Shown here: positions 10,922 to 21,190 of the stretch, piece after piece
Layout of the letters: every line of letters starts with the position of its first letter
How positions within the stretch are numbered: the stretch's first letter is position 1
From: Azolla caroliniana
Taxonomy: Eukaryota > Polypodiophyta
DNA: 64,000 bases
Assembly (NCBI GenBank): GCA_043228905.1
Contig: JBHGNT010000008.1
Location: 5,270,001-5,334,000 of the forward strand
Direction: 5' to 3'
Position numbers and translations under genes: made by a program
Notes under the pieces: generated by a model
Databases searched by the model: none
Told to the model about the DNA's origin: nothing
Seen by the model: the letters and a program-made list of their open reading frames with translations, nothing else

Positions 10922-11707
10922 TCAGATTCTCATCTCCTTCAACAATTGCTCCACCTTGGTTGCGTTGATTCCCTTCTCGGTCGTAGTCTCTCGAGCCCGC
11001 GGTTGATGGTCTTCCAATCCGGATCTCCGTTTCGGAATACGTTCCGAAACCCTCTTTTCTTCGTTGGCAAGCCATTGCCCCCTCTTTGTGTATCGCGCGA
11101 CGATATCCCGCACGCTTTCCCATGTTTCGATGAGGCCACTCTCGGTAGTCGTGTCCTCTAGAAGCACTCCAAGATCCTTCCGGTCCTTGACGTCTACGGC
11201 TCGTAAGAACATGATAACTTTGTCCGGTGCGAGGATAGCTTGATCACTCGCAGACAACCTCCCGAACCGACTTTTGAATGCTGAAAATACATCGAGGACC
11301 TTCATCCCCTTGTTCAGCGTTTCCACCCAATCCTCAAATCCTCTCTGCATTGCCTTGGAGGAGTCCTCGATAGTGAACGTGGTCTTTAGCGCCTCTTCAA
11401 ACGCTTCCCACGTCGGATTTTGTTGTCGTAGCCTATGGATACTTGCTTGAAGCCCGTCGGTAGCTACCCAATTGAAGGATGTCACTTGCAATCCTTTCGA
11501 AATCCCACACCGTATCATTTCCGCCTTGTAGTCCCAAAGATAGTGTGATACGTCCTTTCCGTTGAATTGCCCGATCCGTTGCACGAGCCGCTCTACTGCC
11601 GCCGCTATCTCTGACATCGCACGTTGTTCTTGAAGCATCCGCTCGAACATCATCATCATGTTGTTAGCCTCTTGTTGATTCTCCATCTCCTTGCCACCCG
11701 TTTTCAC
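10922..11707 (-). CDS. gag: Gag N-terminal and capsid region (element C)
   Basis: An open stretch of up to 261 codons on the minus strand. The first convincing start is either at 11707 or a few codons downstream (MENQQEANN). Contents are a helical N-terminus (MMMMFERMLQEQRAMSEI), then IGQFNGKDVSHYLWDYKAEM and FRAVDVKDRKDLGVLLED. These match the Gag of element H (LKGQFDGRNVTKFLSAYKRE, FLKAVDMKDRRELGTLLED). It begins just after the primer-binding site. Gag would form the particle shell, but the knuckle region downstream is frameshifted. Confidence 0.75.
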   Translation of the reverse strand: MKTGGKEMENQQEANNMMMMFERMLQEQRAMSEIAAAVERLVQRIGQFNGKDVSHYLWDYKAEMIRCGISKGLQVTSFNWVATDGLQASIHRLRQQNPTWEAFEEALKTTFTIEDSSKAMQRGFEDWVETLNKGMKVLDVFSAFKSRFGRLSASDQAILAPDKVIMFLRAVDVKDRKDLGVLLEDTTTESGLIETWESVRDIVARYTKRGQWLANEEKRVSERIPKRRSGLEDHQPRARETTTEKGINATKVEQLLKEMRI

Positions 11708-11720
11708 GTTGGGTTCACCA
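11705..11720 (-). promoter_or_regulatory. Primer-binding site of element C
   Basis: On the minus strand the bases four past the 5' LTR read TGGTGAACCCAACGTG. The start TGG is the complement of the tRNA CCA end. Element H has TGGTGAACCCGACGTG in the same place (28775-28790). I cannot name the primer tRNA. It is not the initiator-Met type (TGGTATCAGAGC) seen in the Copia elements here. Confidence 0.7.
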
Positions 11721-11724
11721 AATG

Positions 11725-12420
11725 TGTCGTGCCTTTCGGCGTTGGATCGTTTGCGTGAGTCGGGTGGGAACCATTGGGGTTTTGGACTAGGAGAAAGAAG
11801 AATATGAGATAATGTTAGTTAGGAAGAGATTGTAAGAAGAAGATATGAAACTCGTGAATCCCACGAGTATAATGTATTAATGGGTAATTAGATTGTAAGA
11901 GAGAATTAGATGGTAAAATCGTGAATCCCACGAATATTTTGTATTAATCAATCCTTCTAAAAAAAATCAACAACCCTATACATCTTTCTCTCTTCCTTAT
12001 ATAGTGTTGGAAGAGTCTAAGTTTATCACATGCAAGCATCATGCTTTTCCTAACTTTAGTTTTCATGCACACTGCATGTGCATGATTAGCTTTACTTTAG
12101 TTTTCATGCACACTACATGTGCATGATTAGCTTTCTATCCCATCTTTTCTTTTAACTCGAGTGTGTATGCATGAATAACTTTTTGTACCATGTATATCTA
12201 GAATATTTACATGGGATAAAGTTTAGTATAATTTTACAATTCATAGTATGGTAGTATAGTGGTAAGGTTGCGGTTTGTTTATGTGGAGGTACAGGGTTCA
12301 AAGCTTGCCCTATGCATGTAATAAATATTTTTAATATTTTATTTATTGTTTATTATACGTACTCTAAATCAGATATAGTGTTTTACATATTTCACGTAGT
12401 GTGTGATTCACACTACGACA
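11725..12420 (-). repeat. 5' LTR of Gypsy element C
   Basis: A 696-bp partner of 5365-6060. It is nearly identical in its first 500 bp, with more differences near the tRNA-like module (GGGGATT/CGGTTTG, GTACAAGG/GTACAGGG). The outer edge is followed by ACGT, matching the four bases left of the other LTR. Confidence 0.9.
12249..12313 (+). other. tRNA-like module in the 5' LTR of element C
   Basis: Second copy of the module at 5889-5955. It keeps the same A-box-like TAGTATAGTGGTAAGGTTG, while the B box has drifted to GGGTTCAAAGC. The drift suggests this copy is not under selection now. Confidence 0.5.
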
Positions 12421-12424
12421 ACGT

Positions 12425-12604
12425 AGACACACTTCAAGCTCTAATGGAAGCTTTCGTTATTCTGTAACTCTCTCTTTCTCAAGAACTCAAGATGAAAAGG
12501 TTTTCATTACAATGTTAGGTTAGAGCTTATATACTAAGCCCTAACTATTTGGACGTGTTCACACTAAGATACAAAGTGGAAGGAGTTAGCCTTTTATGTT
12601 AACA
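12425..12604 (-). repeat. Right part of the 3' LTR of Copia element B
   Basis: Continuation of 5257-5364 after the element C insertion. It ends ATGTTAACA. Just right of it, AACTCCCCCATAAAAG (12605-12620) is the minus-strand polypurine tract of Copia B, which confirms this edge as the upstream end of the 3' LTR. Confidence 0.65.
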
Positions 12605-13003
12605 AACTCCCCCATAAAAGGTCTACTCTTTTCTATGTATACAAGAGATTTGGGGTTATCTCCCACGTAAACCTAGATTACAAAATTGATTTAAATTTAT
12701 GTTACAAGTCAGTCAGCATATGGTCGAGTTAGCAAAGGTAAAGTCGATGTCTAGCCTAGTTCGGCTAGTCTCAAGGTTTGGCTGATTTGAGTTGGTCAAA
12801 TCAACTTGTTCAAATTGTCTTTCATTTGAATCAGTCCGTTTGTTGGAGTCAGCTTGTGTCCGATTCTTGATTTCGGCCTTGTGTCTATTGTTTGTTGTCC
12901 ACTTGTCCTTGTTCTTGTGCTCCTCACTCGATCCTCGATTTGTATCTGAGTTCATTCGCCTCTTGATCGTTTCCTTTCTAGTCGGTACCTCATTCAGTGT
13001 TGT
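12605..13003 (-). other. 3' untranslated region of Copia element B
   Basis: Starts with the polypurine tract next to the LTR. The rest has no domain I recognise. A 109-codon frame (12713-13042, minus) is rich in Thr, Asn, Arg and Lys, and I do not consider it a gene. Confidence 0.5.
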
Positions 13004-13250
13004 TTCTTCAGTCCCTTGTGTTTCCGGATCTACGAACTTCACTTCTATGGCGAGTTTGTTCGGGTCGGTTTTCGACTTACCTTCTACTCCTCGTTTGGCT
13101 TTCTTCTACTCTGTCGCTTTTCGTAGGCTTCTTCAGTCCCTTGTGTTTCAGATCTATGAACCTCACTTCTATGGTGAGTTTGTTTGGGTCGGTTTTCGAC
13201 TTACCTTCTACTCTGCATTCGTCTTTCTTCTACTCTGTCGCTTGTCGTAG
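13004..13250 (-). repeat. Tandem duplication, about 125-bp unit, two copies
   Basis: The block starting TTCTTCAGTCCCTTGTGTTT at 13004 recurs at 13129 with about a dozen differences. It sits between the RNase H remnant and the 3' LTR of Copia B. Confidence 0.8.
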
Positions 13251-13269
13251 GCCCATCTTTGTCCTCAAT

Positions 13270-13720
13270 GCTCCGAAGCATTGATCTGGGAGTAGCTTTG
13301 TCAGGCAATCAACGATGTTCACCTCGGTGTCGATCTTTCGGACTTTGAGCTTCTTTTCAGTTACTAGCTCCCAGATGTGATGATATCGCACCTCAATATG
13401 CTTTGCCTTTGCATGATAGAAAAGATTATTGATGAGATGTATTGCACTCTATGAGTCGCAGTAGATGGTCGGCATTGGTCAATTGATTCGGTTTGTTGCC
13501 GAGAAGTCGGTAGTCAGATCGCTTCCTTCGCTACCCCTGATGTTGCTATGTACTTGGCCTCTATGGTAGACAGGGTTGTGCACTCTTGAAGCTTCAACCT
13601 CCATGATATGGTGCCGCCACCATAGGTGAAGATATAACCTGCTGTTGACTTCTGATTGTACAAATTCCTAACTTAGTCAGAGTCGGTGTAGCCTTCGACT
13701 TCGGTCGGATTTGCCGATCC
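13270..13720 (-). pseudogene. pol: Copia RNase H remnant (element B)
   Basis: Reading leftward from EVEGYTDSD at the end of the 13673-14020 stretch, other frames give KSTAGYIFTYGGGTISW, TTLSTIEAKYIATS and a KEAIxL string. These are typical Copia RNase H segments with Asp and Glu active-site positions. Stops occur at several tryptophan-like positions. No intact protein remains. Confidence 0.75.
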
Positions 13721-14855
13721 GAAAGTTAGTTGTGCATCTTCAGTTCCTCTTAGGTACCTGAGGATGTGTTTGACAGCCTCCCAATGCTTCCGTCCTAGGT
13801 TCGACATGGAGCGGCTAACGACCACTATGACATAGACAAGGCCGGGTCGAGTTGCCACCATCGTGTACATGATACTTCCTACTACCGACATGTAGGGTAT
13901 CTTTCCGTTGAGCTCTCTCTCCTTATCCGTCGAAGGAGAGTCTCTATCCGATAGTCGGGTTGATGTTGGAAATGGTGTTGGTTCTGGTTTTGTGTTCTCC
14001 ATGTTGAAGCGCTTCAACACTTTACAGATGTAGTCGGCTTGGGAGAATCAGAGAGTCTTTGTCTTCCGATTTCACTCGATCCTCATGCCTAGTATGTGTC
14101 GGGCTTGTCCAAGTTCCTTCATTGCAAACTTGTCGTGAAGGATCTACTTAGCTTTCCGATTTCGGTTTGATTGCACCTTGCAATCAACATGTTGTCGATA
14201 TATAGGATCAGATAGATCCGGGACTCGTTGGCCAATTGCCGAGTATATAGACATGGGTCGGAGTTGGACTAGTTGTAGCCGAGCTATCAGATGTAGGAGT
14301 CGAACTTCTGGTACCACATCGTCAACGCTTGTTTTAAGTCGTATAGGCTTTTCTTCAGTCGACATAAGAGGTGACTTTCCTCCCCCATTGCCAAGAATCC
14401 TACCGGTTGGGACATGTAAATGTCCTCTTCCAAGTCTCCATGTAGGAATGTCGTCTTGACATCCAGCTGCTCAAGCTCTAGGTCCTTTGTCGCCAGACCC
14501 CGAGTAGGAGCCGAAGGGTGTTCATCTTGAAGACTAGAGAGAAGAACTCATCGTAGTCAACACCGTGTTCTTGCTTGAATCCCTTCACAACAAGCCGAGC
14601 TTTATATTTGGGCTTCTTAGAATTAGATACATATTTGTATCTGAAAACCCATTTGTAGGGCAACGACTTCCTTCCAGTTGGTAGTTTTACTAGCTCCCAT
14701 GTTCGATTCTGATGAATCGAACCCATTTCGGATTTCATGGCCTGTAGCCATGTGTTAGCATCTGGTGTGGCTATAGCTTCTTTGTATGTGCTTGGTTCAC
14801 CTACATTGGTGTAGTTGACATAGTCGAGGTCTGGTTGATAGAACTCTATCGACCT
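13721..14855 (-). pseudogene. pol: Copia reverse transcriptase (element B), catalytic Asp lost
   Basis: Landmarks reading leftward: [20 protein letters not shown], then [20 protein letters not shown] and [20 protein letters not shown] (14478-14738). Next come LDVKTTFLHGDLEEDIYM, then LYIDNMLI near 14182-14207, then NLGRKHWEAVKHILRYLRG. The usual YVDDML has become YIDNML, so the second catalytic Asp is Asn. There are frameshifts near 14040-14140 and 14370-14480. Confidence 0.82.
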
Positions 14856-15686
14856 TCAAACTCGTCCGGATCTCCTGGGTGCTGTATTGATCGGTTTGGA
14901 TCCTTTGATCAACTCTGTTGGTCGATCGGCATTTGTTGAACCACTTATGTCAGGAGTCCTGTTGTATGACTTGCCCCTATAATAGGATTTCGATGATGTC
15001 ATGACATCCTCCCCTGTTGCGGGATCGATTGACTTGAAGACAGGAGTCTTAGTCGACTCATGTCGGTTTTCCTCCTTAGCCTTTTTGGGTTTGTCGGCCA
15101 AATCGTCTTTGTCTTTTTCGACTTGAAACTTTTGGGCTTTGCTTGTCTCAACTCTTGTCGATTCGGTTTGGCCTTGGTTGGCCAACATTGATCTTGTTAA
15201 TCTCTTAGTAGAATCTGTTTCGGTTAGTGGACCTATTGCCGATTCGGAGTCGATAGGTGTATTGTGAGCTTGATCTAGTTCGACTATTTGTCGAATCTCT
15301 GATTCAGCCAAGTGGGTCAGTCTTTCTACAATGTCGCTGTCAATATCGAATGAGACCTTTTGACCAAATATTTTCTGGTGGTTCCTCTTAGAGAGAATTG
15401 AGTCTTCATTGAAGACTACGTCAGTACTCCAAATCAATTTCCGGTTCTCTAGGTCCCATAGCCTGTAGCCGAATTCCCCATTGGTTCCATAACCGAGAAA
15501 TATGCATTTCGTTGCATGGGGTGCTAACTCGGTCCTTTTCTCCCTGGGGATGAATGTGTAGGATTCACATCTAAATATACAGAGCCTATTGTAGGTCGGT
15601 TGTTTGCCTGGCCATAGTACCTGTGGCACTTCGAGCCTGATTGCTTTCGACGACGATAGATTAATCAGATATACTGCCATCTGCAA
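14856..15686 (-). pseudogene. pol: Copia integrase C-terminal region (element B), cut at its 5' side
   Basis: An open stretch of 276 codons: AVYLINLSSSKAIRLEVPQV, KCIFLGYGTNGEFGYRLWD and LIWSTDVVFNEDS are Copia integrase C-terminal strings. A low-complexity linker toward RT follows (ESTRVETSKAQKFQVEKDKD). The catalytic core that should precede it is missing, because plus-strand Copia D sequence begins just beyond 15690. Confidence 0.82.
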
Positions 15687-15714
15687 TGTTTCGGCCTAGA
15701 ACTCCAGCTTTCGT

Positions 15715-16725
15715 CCGGCTGACGACTTCGATAGGTTGTCGACTGCCTTTGAGGGAAGTTCAACATGTTCCCGATATCAGATTGAATCTTATATTGACTG
15801 GAAGGTTGGATGATGAAGGCTATAGTGGTAGCTTTCGAAACGGCAAGTGGAAGTTCTGCCGAGGAAATCTCATAATGGCCCAAGCACAAAAAGAGGGCAC
15901 TCTATATATGATTCATGTCCGATTGTGCAAGTCAGAAGTGAATGTGGAGAGTTGCGGCATAAGAGACTAGGCCACATGAGTGAAAAGTGAATGCATATCC
16001 TGGCCGACTAGGAACTTCTCTTAGAAGTGAAAGGTGTACACTTGGAGAAGTGTGTCGACTGCTTAGTCGGAAAGCAGAACAGGACAACATTCCACTTAAG
16101 ACCAATGTGAAGAAGAGAAGTGCCACTGGAAATGGTACACACAGATGTGTGCTATGTAGATGCTCCATCACATTGTGGTGGACAGCACTTTGTGACATTC
16201 ATTGATGACTGCAGTCGAAAGTTGTGGGCTTTCATACTAAAGTCGAACGACCAAGTATTGTCGTTCTTCGAGGAGTTCCATGCAAGAACTGAAAGAGAGT
16301 TAATCGGAAGTTGAAGGCTGTCCGAACTGACAACGATGGCGAATATAGAGGGTAGTTCAAAGAATATTGCAAGGCCCAAGGTATTCGAATCAAATACACA
16401 GTACCGAAGACCCTTTAGTTGAACGAGCTTGCAGAGAGGATGAATCGAGCAATCATGGAGAGAGTAAGGAGTATATACGCTCTCTCATGCTAAATTGCCG
16501 AAATCGTATTGGGTTGAGGCGATGTATACAACTATTTATTTGATCAACAAGTCTCCCTCAGTGCCATTGAATGGTGACGTTCCACAGAGGGTGTGGACGG
16601 GAAAGGATGTCTCCTACCGACACCTGAGGGTGTTTGGATGCTTAGTGTATATGCATGTGGTTAAGGATTAGAGGTTGAAGCTTGACAGTAACTCGAAACC
16701 ATCCATATTCATGGGATACTCGAAG
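15715..16725 (+). pseudogene. pol: Copia pre-integrase and integrase core (element D)
   Basis: LREVQHVPDIRLNLI and LDDEGYSGSFRNGKWKF (15745-15850) are the Copia protease-to-pre-integrase region. A reading of RLGHMSEK near 15967-15990 is the zinc-binding part. PLEMVHTDVCYVDAPSHCGG and HFVTFIDDCSRKLWAF (16120-16240) hold the first catalytic Asp. NxxAERMNRAIMERVRS near 16420-16470 holds the Glu. Frames change several times. Confidence 0.8.
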
Positions 16726-17153
16726 GCTAACAATCGGCAACGGTTCAGTTCGGTTTGAGAGGGTCCAAACCAAACCGTTTAATTTTTTTGAAACTTGAAC
16801 CAAACCGAACCGAACCGAACCACAAAACCGTTAAACCATTAAACTGTAAAAACCGTGGATTCGTGGTTCGGTTTCAGTTTTCAACATAGGTCAACTTTTT
16901 AATTTTTAAATTTTTTTAAAAATTTCAAGATGGGCCTAAAATGAAAAGATTTTTTAAAAACAATCTTTTAATTTTTTAGAATTTTTTTGAAAATTTTTAA
17001 TTTTTTAAAAATAAAAATAAAAAATAAAAAACCGTTTAACCGTTTAAACCGTAGTTTTTGACTGTTGAAACCGAACCGAACCATTGAAACCGTTTAGTCG
17101 TTAAACCACGGTTTAGCGGTTCGGTTTGGTAATGTAATCGTTGCCAATTGTTA
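16726..17153 (+). mobile_element. hAT-like MITE, copy 1
   Basis: Terminal inverted repeats GCTAACAATCGGCAACG and CGTTGCCAATTGTTA face each other with one internal mismatch. Inside are subterminal arrays of AACCG/CGGTT words at both ends and an AT-rich centre without an ORF. The flanks TCGAAG and TCGGAG look like a slightly mutated 6-8 bp target duplication. Integrase sequence of Copia D continues across it (GYSKA before, YEFGYKLWDL after). A second copy lies at 46586-47058. The hAT assignment rests on the duplication size and subterminal repeats. Confidence 0.8.
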
Positions 17154-17542
17154 TCGGAGCTTTATGAGTTTGGCTACAAGCTGTGGGACTTAGTCGATAA
17201 GAAAGTAGTGAGGATTCGGGACATAGTCTTCGTGGAAGACAAGATGATTGAGGACTAGAAGGAATAGAAGTCGGAATCGACTTCCCAGTCAACCCCCACT
17301 ACTACCGACTTAAGGCCAACTGAACCGACATAATCGGCTATTCGGAGACCGCCAATCGGCACAGCCAAATCCGAGTTGTTTGACTCTGAGCAACCGATAA
17401 ATATAGATGAGTTGGAGTCGGTTGACCTATTGAAGTCGATCGAAGACTACGGGTCGAAATCGGCTAACCCTCAACAACCGATCGACGCATATGAACCCGA
17501 GCCAAGAGAAGAGTCAACAGAGACATCTGAATTGGAGCCGAC
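17154..17542 (+). pseudogene. pol: Copia integrase C-terminus and linker (element D)
   Basis: YEFGYKLWDLVDKKVVRIRD and IVFVEDKMIED are the integrase C-terminal end. A Ser/Pro/Glu-rich linker follows (SEQPINIDELESVDLLKSI). Two stops lie near 17256 and 17266. Gypsy E starts at 17543. The same linker resumes at 23139 as GGRRYQLRERRAPTTYA. Confidence 0.75.
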
Positions 17543-17903
17543 TGTCATGAACATCGACTCAAATGTGAACCTTAGGCCCTTGTATATATATTTCTCCTAG
17601 ATAAACTTTAGACTTCAAACCTTTGTATAAAGAGTGGTATGTAAGACTGAGTATGTAAGATTGAGTATGTAAGACTTGGCATGCAAGAATTAGTATGCTT
17701 GATATTATAATATGTAAGACTTGGCATGAGCATGCTTATCATGCATCACTACATGTATAAAAAGGGTTGATCTCCCTTGTTAACATCAAGGAGATCAACA
17801 CCAGTCATGGAATAGATATTCGTACTCATTGTCATCAACTTATCCATCTCTCTATCTCATCAACTTACCCATCTCTTTGGCTTCCAATTGTTCATCCGTG
17901 ACA
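17543..17903 (+). repeat. 5' LTR of Gypsy element E
   Basis: Begins TGTCATGAACATCGACTC, ends ATCCGTGACA. TATA-like TATAAAAAGG at about 17756-17765. It contains short direct repeats of GTATGTAAGACT. The matching LTR is 22774-23133. Confidence 0.93.
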
Positions 17904-17957
17904 AATTGATCTCCTTCTTTCATTCTTTCCTTCTTTCCTTCTTTCTCAATACACTAT

Positions 17958-18970
17958 CATGTCAAAATCATCTAGTAATCTTGAGCAAATTTTGGCAGTC
18001 GTGCAACAACTCCAACATGAAAATGAGAACTTGCGAAACTCTGTTCAAGAACTTTAAGCAGCCACACCGGTTATACCTCACCTGATTGTAGACCCTTATG
18101 TTGTAGAACCCAATGTCAGCTTGCTAGACAAATTCGATGGAACAAGGTCACGGCTAAGAGGTTTCATCAACCAAATCCACCTTATTATTCGTCTTCAGCC
18201 CCGACGCTATTCTGATGACTTTAGACAAGTTGGGCTCATCGGCACGTTGCTGACAGGACAAGCACAAGCTTGGTTTGCCCCTCTAGTGGAGACCTCTTCA
18301 CCTCTCTTGAATGACTTCCAAGCATTTCTTACCGAATTTGAGGCAACTTTTGGGGAGACCGACATACGACGAGCCGCACTCAACAAACTATATGCGTTAC
18401 AACAAGGCAATCGTGCATCATCAATCTATGCATCTGAATTTCGTCAGCTCGCGTGCGATGTCGAGTGGGACGGACAAGCCCTCCTCAATCAATTCCGCTG
18501 AGGATTACGAGGTGAGATAAAAAATCTTTTACTTAATTTTCCGGAGCCCACATCTTTGAATGAGGCTATTTCCCAAGCTGTGCGCTGCGAGAACCGTCTC
18601 TTTGAGTTCCGGCAAGAGGAACGTCCTCACCGGATCCATCCACCTTGGCCAGTCGCTACGCGAAGTCACCTACCATGGTTGATGACACCGCCTCCCATGT
18701 CATCCTCCACTTCATCTTCAACTCCCGCCACTGATTCTAGCTCGCCAATGGATCGATCGAATTTGCTATTGACCATTGACTAATGTGCAACGACAACATC
18801 GACGAGCCAACATTTTTTGTCTCTATTGTGGCGGCCCTGACCATTTGATCCGCTCTTGCCCAAAAAGGGACCCCGTCAAACACCACATCGTGTGGATGGG
18901 GTTGACATTTTTGGCCAATAGGAAAACTACAATGTCTAGTTGAAGTAGGGCCTGTGCATCTGGACCACAA
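17958..18970 (+). pseudogene. gag: Gag with zinc knuckle (element E)
   Basis: The frame starts with MSKSSSNLEQILAVVQQLQH, a coiled N-terminus. The Gag core follows (VSLLDKFDGTRSRLRGFINQ, GTLLTGQAQAWFAPLVE, FEATFGETDIRRAALNKLY). Stops interrupt it near 18055, 18499 and 18781. A knuckle CLYCGGPDHLIRSC is readable near 18815-18860 in a shifted frame. The protein resembles the Gag of element K (FKACFGDIDSIRTAINK, CLYCSGPGHIAVNC). Confidence 0.8.
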
Positions 18971-19039
18971 GAGTTGACAATTATGTCAAGGGCCCAATCA
19001 ACCGACTTCCTCGACAACAAGTTTCTCGATTCCGATCAC

Positions 19040-19430
19040 TCTTCAATTTGGGTCTACCACTCTGAAGACAAAAGCTTTGTTGGATTCTGGGGCTACGTTG
19101 TGCTTTATTGACATCATGTTTGCACGGAAACACAACATTCCAAGCAACAAATTAACCGTCCTGATTCCAGTAGAAGTGATCGACAGTCGAACGCTCTCTT
19201 CTGGTGCCATCACAAATACAACAATTCCCTTGGGTCTCCACATAGGAGCCCACTAGGAAGAAATCACTTTTAACCTCATCACATCACCTCAACATCCTAT
19301 CATCTTGGGGTTATCATGGCTCGAAACTCACAAGCCAGTTGTGGATTGGCGATCTCGCTCCATCAATTTCACCTCAAATTTTCACTCACAAGGTATTACG
19401 TCCACCCTTCTTCGAGCCAATGCTCCATCA
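19040..19430 (+). pseudogene. pro: Aspartic protease (element E)
   Basis: KALLDSGATLCFID near 19072-19113 holds the DSGA catalytic triad. LTVLIPVEVIDSRTLSSGAI and [20 protein letters not shown] follow, the second being the conserved ILG-x-x-W segment of chromovirus proteases. A stop and a frame change lie near 19255. Confidence 0.78.
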
Positions 19431-19439
19431 TTTGTTTGG

Positions 19440-19720
19440 CCGCCTACTCCGGTGAGGACCGTCTCAACGGTTGCTCCCACTCATGTTTTTGGGACACCTC
19501 CCGTTTCTACTCCAATGAGAACCACATCAATGGTTGCTCCGATTCCAGTTTCTGCTCCAGTGAGGACCGTGTCAATGGTCGCTCCCACCCATTTTTCAAG
19601 GGAAACTCCCATTTATGCTTCGGTGAGGACCAGGTTATTAGTCCCTCCCATTTCCTCTTCAGCAAGAACCATGTTAGCGGTTGTTCCAATAGAAACAACA
19701 TCGATAGTTAGTCTCGTGTC
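19440..19720 (+). repeat. Degenerate minisatellite between protease and RT (element E)
   Basis: About five imperfect copies of a unit encoding [12 protein letters not shown]-like repeats ([48 protein letters not shown]). The unit is roughly 60-66 bp. It stays in frame, so it was probably once a repeated protein linker. Confidence 0.7.
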
Positions 19721-19839
19721 GTCCTTGGAAACAGTTCCAACTCTTGCTCGGGTAAGCGATACAATGCTGATTGCATCCATTTCTAATTCTAAGGACATGG
19801 TGGTCATGTCCACTTTAGATACTACCCTATGTACTAGCT

Positions 19840-21190
19840 CTTTTCCATCAAAATACAATGATTTCTCTGATGTATTTGAGAAGAAAAATGCTGATCACCT
19901 GCCCGAACATCGCCCATACGATTGTCCAATTGACTTGAAAGATGGTGCTTGTCCTCCATTTGGCCCTATCTATCAAAATATACATTGAAGAGAATCTCGC
20001 AAAAGGATTCATTCGACACTCAAAATCTCTAGCTGGCTCTCCTATTCTATTTGTCAAAAAGAAAGATGGAACATTGCGCCTATGTATCGACTATTGCAAG
20101 CTCAATCGAGTCACGGTTCGAAACTACTTTCCACTACCTCTAATCCCCGAACTCCTCGACTGACTTCGGGCTGGGCGTATATTCTCCAAAATCGATCTCA
20201 GAGGCGCCTACAGCTTGGTGCATATCAAGCCTGGAGATGAGTGGAAAACGACATTTCGAACCAGGTATGGGCATTTTGAATACATGGTAATGCCATTTGG
20301 TCTCACAAATGCTCCTGCCGTTTTCCAGCATATGATGAATGACATCTTCTGAGAATATCTAGACCAATTAGTGGTCATCTATCTTGACGACATACTTATC
20401 TTCTCACAAGACTACATAGAACACACCAAGCATGTCCGACTTATCTTGAACAAACTTCGGGAACATGGACTTTATGCGAAACCCGAAAAGTGTGAGTTTG
20501 ATCAAACCTCAGTTGAATTCCTTAGGTATGTCATTTCATCTGATGGTATCACTATGGACAAGAAGAAAGTTGAAACGGTTCAATAGTGGGAAGTCCCTAC
20601 CATGGTCTAGGATGTGCAATCATTTTTGGGTTTTGCCAACTTCTATCGTCGATTCATTAAAGGATTCTCCACATTGGCGCAACCACTTATAGCACTCACT
20701 CGGAAGGATTCCCCTTTTTGCTGGACTCCCACAACCCAACTAGCATTCGAGACACTAAAAAAAGCTTTTACCTCAGCTCTGGTACTTCTACACCCAGATC
20801 TGACCAAACCATTTACGATCAAAACTGATGCCTCTGACTTCGCCATCGGTGCCATTCTCTGTCAATCAGATAACAATGGGATTCTTCATCCTGTTGTCTT
20901 TTATTCTCGAAAGTTCACACCTCCCGAGATCAACTACCCAGTTTATGACAAAGAACTCTCTGCCATTATTGTAGCCTTTGAAGAATGGCGTCCTTACTTA
21001 GTAGGTGCCGAACACCGTGTCCAAGTGGTGACCGATGACAAGAACCTCGTCTACTTCACCACTACTCGCATTTTGAACTGGAGGCAAGTGCGATGGTCGA
21101 CCTTCCTGGCTGACTATGACTTTCAAATTGTTTTTCGTCCCGGTGCCCAACATGGTAAAGCTGATGCCCTATCTCGGCGTTCGAAATCCG
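19840..21190 (+). pseudogene. pol: Reverse transcriptase and RNase H (element E)
   Basis: RT landmarks: [55 protein letters not shown] and the catalytic VVIYLDDILIFSQ. The connection reads FLGFANFYRRFIKGFS. RNase H has IKTDASDFAIGAILCQ, YDKELSAIIVAFEEWRPYL, VTDDKNLVYF and KADALSRR, so all four acidic positions are visible. Stops at about 20161, 20350, 20584 and 20611 break the frame. The 20350 TGA replaces CGA of element K (DIFREIL). Confidence 0.9.

Larger units (their letters stand above)
5365..12420 (-). mobile_element. Ty3/Gypsy retrotransposon C, DHGS-protease lineage, LTR to LTR
   Basis: Two 696-bp LTRs (5365-6060 and 11725-12420) with TG..CA ends enclose gag, protease, RT, RNase H and integrase, in that order on the minus strand. 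RT before integrase is the Gypsy order. A target duplication ACGT flanks it (5361-5364 and 12421-12424). The insertion lies inside the LTR of Copia B. The primer-binding site TGGTGAACCCAACGTG and the protease motif DHGSEIN match element H at 27872-35357. All coding regions are damaged. Confidence 0.92.
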
